Shown: piece by piece, positions 21,570 through 26,050 of the stretch
How the letters are laid out: every line of letters begins with the position of its first letter
Numbering within the stretch: the first letter of the stretch is position 1
DNA from: Promethearchaeota archaeon
GTDB taxonomy: Archaea; Asgardarchaeota; Lokiarchaeia; Sigynarchaeales; SOKP01
Assembly (NCBI GenBank): GCA_016839655.1
Contig: JAEOTW010000327.1
Coordinates: forward strand, 1-26,050
Direction: 5' to 3'
DNA length: 26,050 nucleotides
Translations under genes and position numbers: made by a program
The notes under the pieces: generated by a model
The model's database searches: none
The model's input: the letters and a program-made list of their open reading frames with translations, nothing else
Told to the model about the DNA's origin: nothing

Positions 21570-22787
21570 CTAATTGAAAAGTTCTAAGATTTCTTTCCCT
21601 TCTTCAAAAATTCCATTTATCTTCTCCAAAATATCCGGGATATCAATTTGCTGAGGGCATTTTTCGAGACACTCCCCACATTGAGTACATAGACTTGCCG
21701 CTCCTTCAACTTCTTCTTCTTTAGAGAGTCTTTTTTCATAATCTTCTGGTGTTTTTGCACATCTATTATAGAAAGATATTAGTATATCTCTCCTTCGTTC
21801 ACCCCAGTATCCTAATTCATTCAACAATCTAAAAATCCAAGGAATTGCCACTCCATTCGGACAGGGGAGGCAATATCTACAACTAGTACAAGGTACAAGA
21901 TCATATGTGTCATATATTCTCCTTAATTCAGAAATTGTATGTAATTCTTCTACTGATAAACTATTTACTGCTGATTTATTTGTAGATTCTATATTTTCTT
22001 TGACTTGTTGCATAGCGCTCATTCCACTTAATACTACAGAAACTTCAGGGTGATCCCACACAAATTGTAATGCCCAATCTGCCATAGTTCTTTTGATAGT
22101 TGATTTTTCTAAAATATTTTTGATATCTGGTCTCGAATCTAATTCTTCCTCCGAAATAGCTAGTTTTCCTCCGCGAATAGGTTCCATAATTATTAAAGCG
22201 ATATTCTTACTACCAGCATATTCTACTCCTTTAATACCTGCTTGGTATTCTATATCAAGATAATTAAATTGTATCTGACAACAATCCCAATTATAATAAT
22301 CAATTATTTCTTTAAAGACTTCAAAATTATCATGAAAAGAAAAACCCACATATTTAAATAATCCTTTCTCCCTTGCCTTTTCCATTTTTTCAATTAAATT
22401 TAATTTTCTAATTTTCTTTAGACGGCTTTTAGTTAAACCATGGAATAGATATATATCAGGTTTAGTTTGTAATCGATTGATTTGTTCTTGAAGATATTTA
22501 TCAAAATCTTCACTTTTTCTGACTGCCCATATTGGTAATTTTGTTGTTAGGTGGACCTTTTCTCGATATCCATCTTGAAGCGCTTTTCCTACAATTGTTT
22601 CGCTTGCCCCATTATGGTAGGGGTAAGCCGTATCCACATAATTTACTCCATTATCAATAGCATAATGGATCATTCTAATTGCCTCTTTCTCGTCAACGGT
22701 ATTTTGGTCAATCATAGGAAATCGCATTGCTCCAAATCCAAGAACAGATACATCCCAGTCAAGAGATCCCATTTTTCTATACTTCAT
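21570..22787 (-). CDS. Aldo/keto reductase with C-terminal 4Fe-4S domain
   Basis: 405 residues. The N-terminal 280 form an AKR barrel with the catalytic set visible as D52 and Y57 (VDTAYPYHNGASE), K83 (TTKLPIW) and H116 (DIYLFHGL). The C-terminal part carries two cysteine clusters: CTSCRYCLPCPNGVAIP near residue 305, and CTQCGECLEKCPQQIDIP near residue 370, the pattern of ferredoxin-like 4Fe-4S sites. Such AKR-ferredoxin proteins are common in anaerobic archaea and bacteria; the substrate is unknown. Upstream of tRNA-Sec on the same strand, with a 91-base AT-rich gap that probably holds the tRNA promoter. Confidence 0.9.
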   Translation of the reverse strand: MKYRKMGSLDWDVSVLGFGAMRFPMIDQNTVDEKEAIRMIHYAIDNGVNYVDTAYPYHNGASETIVGKALQDGYREKVHLTTKLPIWAVRKSEDFDKYLQEQINRLQTKPDIYLFHGLTKSRLKKIRKLNLIEKMEKAREKGLFKYVGFSFHDNFEVFKEIIDYYNWDCCQIQFNYLDIEYQAGIKGVEYAGSKNIALIIMEPIRGGKLAISEEELDSRPDIKNILEKSTIKRTMADWALQFVWDHPEVSVVLSGMSAMQQVKENIESTNKSAVNSLSVEELHTISELRRIYDTYDLVPCTSCRYCLPCPNGVAIPWIFRLLNELGYWGERRRDILISFYNRCAKTPEDYEKRLSKEEEVEGAASLCTQCGECLEKCPQQIDIPDILEKINGIFEEGKEILELFN

Positions 22788-23049
22788 TTTTTAATCGAAT
22801 TCTCTTTTATGATTATTAATTTAAATTTAGAAAGATAATTGAAATAAATTACTAATTATTATTAACTAAACTAAGTTTTCATAATTAATGAGAAAATTAT
22901 ATTATGTAGATATTATAAGTTCTAATAAAATAACAACTTCTAAATAAAAGTAATTTAAATATTGAATTAGTAAATGTTCACTGTTTTTTCTTTTATAAAT
23001 ATCGGACTTTTATCTAGTAAAATAAGAATTAATAAAAAAGTGAAGACTT
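22788..23049 (+). other. 262-base AT-rich gap, no gene seen
   Basis: Divergent region between the AKR gene (minus) and the small Cys-rich ORF (plus). It is mostly A/T, has many stops in all frames and no hairpin or tRNA-like arm that I can find. It must contain the promoters of both genes, but the A/T content makes any single TATA call unreliable. Confidence 0.5.
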
Positions 23050-23205
23050 ATGATTAGTGATACCGAGCTATCTATTGATTTAAATTTAAGTGAATGTCCT
23101 TTTTTTCTATCATGTGGACTTCCTAAGATACAATTTTTATGTAAAGTCCCAGAATGTAAAAACTGCCCTGATTATACGTCAAAATTACAGAAAATTAGAA
23201 AATAA
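23050..23205 (+). CDS. Small Cys-rich protein (51 aa), putative zinc binder
   Basis: ATG at 23050 to TAA at 23205. The product begins MISDTELSIDLNLSECPFF and then carries SCGLPKIQFLCKVPECKNCPDY; five cysteines fall in the last 36 residues, spaced C-x5-C-x8-C-x4-C-x2-C. Such spacing suggests a structural zinc or iron site. The ORF stops 4 bases before the convergent NUDIX gene, without overlap. A longer ORF in another frame (23090-23290) overlaps the NUDIX gene and has no recognisable feature, so I prefer this one. Function unknown. Confidence 0.6.
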   Translation: MISDTELSIDLNLSECPFFLSCGLPKIQFLCKVPECKNCPDYTSKLQKIRK

Positions 23206-23209
23206 AACT

Positions 23210-23920
23210 CTAGAATTTATTTGTAATTTGGTTTCTATATTTAATATATTCCTTCAGATGCTTAATTTTTTCAAGCTTAAAACGTTCTAATCCTAAATTT
23301 GACATACTCACGTCATACATTTTTTCAATAAATAACACAATTAAGAAGGCAGTTGCCCCCCATACTGTGTATTTCTGATAATTTTCATCATCAATATAAT
23401 TAAAATAAAAAATTGGGAACTTCTTATTTTCTATATCGACAGCTTGTTCTCGAAAATTTATCTTACTTGTGAAAAAGTTAATTGGAATTTTAAGGATTCT
23501 TTGAACTTCTCTCTTGTCTCTTACTAAAACTTGATTTTTATCAATTATTCCTAAAAATGGAGTGATAATAAAACGTGTCATTGTAGGAAAATCATCTAAA
23601 CAGCCTAAAATATGAATATTTTCTCGAGGCACCCCTATTTCTTCTTCAGCTTCTCTTAATGCTGTATCTCTTAAGGTTTTATCAAGTTGGGGATCAAATT
23701 TTCCTCCAGGAAATGACATTTCACCCCGATGCCTTGTTCCTTTATCAGAACGATGAATTAAAACTAATTCATATGGTTTATCTGTGTATGGAATTATTGT
23801 AAAAAGAACTGCAGAACTTGTAAAAAAATCATCTTTAATAGAGACTCTTAGCGGAGATTCACAAGGATATAAGGTCTTCTGAATCAAGTTTCTATTAAAA
23901 ATTAAGTTTGCTGAATCCAT
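23210..23920 (-). CDS. NUDIX hydrolase, CoA pyrophosphatase type
   Basis: 236 residues from ATG 23920 (a TTG four codons upstream is also open). The segment VLIHRSDKGTRHRGEMSFPGG is the UPF0035-type signature (L-x-x-R-S-x-x-x-R-x-H-x-G-x-x-S-F-P-G-G) that precedes the NUDIX box in CoA diphosphatases, and the box itself follows with LRDTALREAEEEIGV. These enzymes cut CoA and its derivatives to 3',5'-ADP and phosphopantetheine. The C-terminus is helical and basic. Convergent with the small Cys-rich gene. Confidence 0.88.
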   Translation of the reverse strand: MDSANLIFNRNLIQKTLYPCESPLRVSIKDDFFTSSAVLFTIIPYTDKPYELVLIHRSDKGTRHRGEMSFPGGKFDPQLDKTLRDTALREAEEEIGVPRENIHILGCLDDFPTMTRFIITPFLGIIDKNQVLVRDKREVQRILKIPINFFTSKINFREQAVDIENKKFPIFYFNYIDDENYQKYTVWGATAFLIVLFIEKMYDVSMSNLGLERFKLEKIKHLKEYIKYRNQITNKF

Positions 23921-24002
23921 TTGTTTTAGCAAAAATTTTAAGATATTAAATATTAAAAAACATAATATTTTATTCTAATAAAGTTTTTACAAGTGTTTAA
24001 AG

Positions 24003-24302
24003 ATGAAACTTCCGAAAGAGATTAAAGATAAAACAGATTTGACCAGATTGGCTAAAAATAGAAAATGCTCTATACAAGGTTGTGGTGAAATTGCCATTCG
24101 GTCGCTTTCAGAAAACTCTTGGAAAAAATTTATTGAAAAAACAGGTCTAAAATTTAATTCTAATTCTTTTCACAAGATTTATTTGTGTAAACCTCATTAT
24201 AATCAAGCGAATAAATATAGAAAATCGCAAGAAAAGATATTTCAGAAGAAGGGTTTTCTAGATAATTCGGCAGCAGCTAAAAAAGGAAAATGGGAATATT
24301 AA
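24003..24302 (+). CDS. Small zinc-finger-like basic protein
   Basis: 99 residues, strongly basic. The central part has RKCSIQGCGEIAIRSL and, about 40 residues later, KIYLCKPHYNQANKYRK, giving a C-x4-C ... C-x2-H set that could hold one zinc ion. The C-terminus is Lys-rich. The charge and finger suggest nucleic acid binding or an adaptor role; this is inference. The stop overlaps the stop of the tiny membrane protein on the other strand by two bases. Confidence 0.68.
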   Translation: MKLPKEIKDKTDLTRLAKNRKCSIQGCGEIAIRSLSENSWKKFIEKTGLKFNSNSFHKIYLCKPHYNQANKYRKSQEKIFQKKGFLDNSAAAKKGKWEY

Positions 24303-24424
24303 GCGATCAATGCCATTTCTTCATAGATAGAATTTATTAATAGATGTTGTCCTTGAATGATTCCAATCACTATAAGTGATAATCCTAATAATAAGACAAT
24401 AATAGCAATTAATTTATTTCTCAT
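24299..24424 (-). CDS. Tiny single-span membrane protein (41 aa)
   Basis: ATG 24424 to TAA 24299. The product is MRNKLIAIIVLLLGLSLIVI, then GIIQGQHLLINSIYEEMALIA: two basic residues, one uninterrupted hydrophobic span of about 18 residues, then a polar tail, so the N-terminus is probably cytosolic. The shape (K/R start, LLLGLxLIVIGIIQGQ) is like small one-span proteins seen in many anaerobes, but the CxxC tail of one such family is missing. It fills the gap between the zinc-finger gene and the zinc-ribbon gene. Short, so a chance ORF cannot be excluded. Confidence 0.5.
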   Translation of the reverse strand: MRNKLIAIIVLLLGLSLIVIGIIQGQHLLINSIYEEMALIA

Positions 24425-24474
24425 ATTTATCAAGTTTTAAAATAATCGATAATAAAATATTTTTACGAAAAAAC

Positions 24475-25344
24475 CTACTTTGTTAAATCTTCTAGTGTCT
24501 TTATTTTAGTTTCAGTTTTTTTTAATTTTAAATCAAAATCTTTATCCTTTTTCTTGAATTCATCTTCAATTATCTCCTTTGCATGAAATCTGCCTTTATT
24601 AAGTTTTCGTTCACTGTTTAATTCTGCTTTTTCTAATTTCAAGTCCTTAATCCATAATTTCATTCCTGCGATTAAATTCTCTTTCTCCTTTTCTAAATCA
24701 AATTTTTCTTGTTTATATTTATTTTTTAATTTATCAAAAGTATCGTCATCCACTTTATGTAGTTTATGTTCTTTTGATAGGTTCTCAAGCTGGAATACTT
24801 TAGTACCAATATCAGTTGTGATCTTTTGAACTATAAAAGGTTCTTCTAAATTCTGCTTAATTACATTCTCTTTTTGTTTCAATTCGTCTATTAGAGTCTT
24901 TAATGCTTCCAATTTTACAGTAATTTCTTTTTTAAATTTAGGGTCATACTCATATTTAGGATCTTTTGTAGATTTAGAAAGCTCAGTTAATTTTTCGATG
25001 AGAACTTTTTTATTTAGTTGGATATCGTTATATTCAATATAATAAACCATTTGTTCTTTTACTTCTTCTGGAAGAGGTTTAACTTCTCCTGTTTCTTTAG
25101 CTTTTTTAAATACTTTTTTTTTAATAGGTTGTGGTTCCTCATCCAATATTTCTTCCTGCTTATCTTCTTTTATTTCTTGTCTTTTCTTTTCAACTGGTTT
25201 AGCTTCTTCTTCTTTCTTAGCTTCTTGAATTTTAGGTTTCTTTTCTCGTTTAGGAAGATCAGCAAGTTGAGGTTTACCACATATAATACAGAACTTATCG
25301 GAAGGTTTCGTAGGATTTCCACAATAGGGACAAAATTTACTCAT
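24475..25344 (-). CDS. Zinc ribbon + coiled-coil protein
   Basis: 289 residues. The N-terminal zinc ribbon MSKFCPYCGNPTKPSDKFC is completed by IICGKPQ (CxxC-x14-CxxC). Residues 30-90 are a charged, disordered Lys/Glu/Pro linker. Residues 95-289 are nearly continuous helix with high K/E content (LTELSKSTKDPKYEYDPKF, then LKQKENVIKQNL and KLKKTETKIKTLEDLTK), a likely long coiled coil. No membrane segment. This zinc-ribbon plus linker plus coiled-coil layout recurs in Asgard genomes; the partner and role are unknown. Confidence 0.65.
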   Translation of the reverse strand: MSKFCPYCGNPTKPSDKFCIICGKPQLADLPKREKKPKIQEAKKEEEAKPVEKKRQEIKEDKQEEILDEEPQPIKKKVFKKAKETGEVKPLPEEVKEQMVYYIEYNDIQLNKKVLIEKLTELSKSTKDPKYEYDPKFKKEITVKLEALKTLIDELKQKENVIKQNLEEPFIVQKITTDIGTKVFQLENLSKEHKLHKVDDDTFDKLKNKYKQEKFDLEKEKENLIAGMKLWIKDLKLEKAELNSERKLNKGRFHAKEIIEDEFKKKDKDFDLKLKKTETKIKTLEDLTK

Positions 25345-25546
25345 AAATTCATCAATTTGAAGTTATTTTAATATCCAATATTTAAGTTAAATAAAACTAT
25401 AATTATAAGTCTATTAGAGTCCAATATTTAAAAGAATTATTATGTATTTTTCCATGTTTCTCTCTCAAAGTTCATTGAATTTTTTTTGGATATAAAAAAA
25501 AATTTATTAATATTTTGTTTTCAGTTTTTTTTAATTAAATTAACAT

Positions 25547-25732
25547 TTATTTAAAGCTTATTACTTCTCCAGATCTAATGTCTAATTCATTTAGAATTGC
25601 TAAAACTTTAACTCTTATCTCATTTTGTAGTTTTTCACTCATTTTGTTAAATTCGCTTATCTCTTCTCCATCAATTTGATCTATTAAACTTGTTAATTCG
25701 AGTGTTAATTCCTTTGCTCTTTTGATGTCCAA
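25547..25732 (-). CDS. Small helical protein with a strong Shine-Dalgarno
   Basis: 61 residues, helical and acidic (DIKRAKELTLELTSLIDQI, then EISEFNKMSEKLQNEIRVKVL), ending in GEVISFK. The start is TTG at 25732; AGGAGGTGA at 25747-25739, the full complement of the 16S anti-Shine-Dalgarno, sits 6 bases upstream, which settles the start and supports real translation. No family recognised. The 200-base gap to the zinc-ribbon gene holds nothing that I recognise. Confidence 0.68.
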   Translation of the reverse strand: MDIKRAKELTLELTSLIDQIDGEEISEFNKMSEKLQNEIRVKVLAILNELDIRSGEVISFK

Positions 25733-25747
25733 CCTTTTTCACCTCCT

Positions 25748-26050
25748 TTTTATTATAATTTTGATAATATATATTTATCTTTATTTAACTCTAATGGAGC
25801 TTTATATCTGTATATAATGTTGTAAGGAATCACATTCAATTTTGTGATGATTTTAATCTTTAAAATAGGAAATGGATGAGATAAGCACTTGTAAGATAGT
25901 CTATTATCTTCCAAGGTTGAGTATACTAGACATAAAGCCTATAAAATACGGGGATTATGAATTTAGGGGTAAAATCTAATTCAATTGATATTGAATCATA
26001 ATCCGGCCAAATTTTGTTTATAACAAGATATTATTTCTAATATATGGTGG
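25748..26050. other. Non-coding end of window with one inverted repeat
   Basis: About 300 bases without a convincing ORF. It holds the promoter region of the 61-aa gene and a 9-bp perfect inverted repeat GGATTATGA (25952-25960) / TCATAATCC (25996-26004) around a 35-base loop. I looked for tRNA arms here and found no TTCRA-type T loop in the right place. The nature of the repeat is unknown. Confidence 0.4.

Noticed and set aside
23090..23290. A 66-residue plus-strand ORF overlapping the NUDIX gene.
   Set aside because: No recognisable feature; the 51-aa Cys-rich frame at 23050-23205 is more protein-like and does not overlap.
1..26050. CRISPR arrays, insertion sequences or prophage genes.
   Set aside because: No regularly spaced repeats, transposase, integrase or phage structural genes were seen; the genes are ordinary chromosomal ones.

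Overview
This is a very AT-rich archaeal chromosome segment. The best reading is an Asgard archaeon, most likely of the Lokiarchaeia. The ribosomal stalk operon (L11, L1, L10/P0, P1), SecY of the Sec61 type, L34e, L14e and SepSecS are archaeal. A selenocysteine tRNA next to SepSecS is found in few archaea, among them methanogens and Lokiarchaeia. The zinc-ribbon/Yip1-like membrane protein and several zinc-ribbon or coiled-coil proteins without recognised function fit an Asgard genome. The lineage is inferred from gene content; no search was run.

Layout. 1-3000 (minus): 5'-part of a GH57 glycoside hydrolase, aroD, an interrupted adk, a P-loop-like protein and a ThiW-like membrane protein. 3126-5267 (plus): FAH-family hydrolase, a CheB without other che genes, and a small helical protein. 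5484-10479 (plus): rpl11-rpl1-rpl10-rpl12, then secY and the DUF106/EMC3-like protein. 10507-12034 (minus): tRNA-Ser, L14e, cmk and L34e, the rest of the conserved archaeal secY neighbourhood but pointing the other way. 12125-18744 (minus): a helical protein, the Yip1-like protein, an operon of SAM hydrolase, NUDIX-NMNAT fusion and rtcA, then a longin/TPR-like protein and two paralogous coiled-coil proteins. 18896-22787: tRNA-Ile(UAU) on plus, then on minus an unknown gene, SepSecS, tRNA-Sec and a ferredoxin-type aldo/keto reductase. 23050-25732: small Cys-rich proteins, a CoA-type NUDIX hydrolase, a tiny membrane protein and a zinc-ribbon/coiled-coil protein.

The most striking theme is RNA splicing. 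The tRNA-Ser(GGA) and tRNA-Ile(UAU) genes each contain three introns (D loop, anticodon loop, and T loop or variable loop). Removing them restores standard cloverleaf tRNAs. Five of the six can be drawn as bulge-helix-bulge (BHB) substrates with cuts after the second bulge base; the 3' end of the tRNA-Ile anticodon intron fits less well. The adenylate kinase gene is interrupted inside its P-loop by a 30-nt element with the same architecture: in-frame TGA, 9-bp hairpin, 3-nt AAA bulges and a 4-bp central helix. Excising it by the same rule rebuilds GPPGAGKGT exactly and gives a 214-residue enzyme. It also resembles the 30-nt T-loop intron of tRNA-Ser in length, bulges and hairpin loop (ATTAC versus ATTGC). 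This is a strong candidate for a BHB intron in a housekeeping mRNA, sharing its origin with the tRNA introns.

Selenocysteine is the second theme. tRNA-Sec (9/4 fold, 7-bp D stem, anticodon UCA, G73, encoded CCA) lies 21 nt upstream of SepSecS on the same strand. No selenoprotein gene was recognised in the window; the TGA in adk is better explained by splicing.
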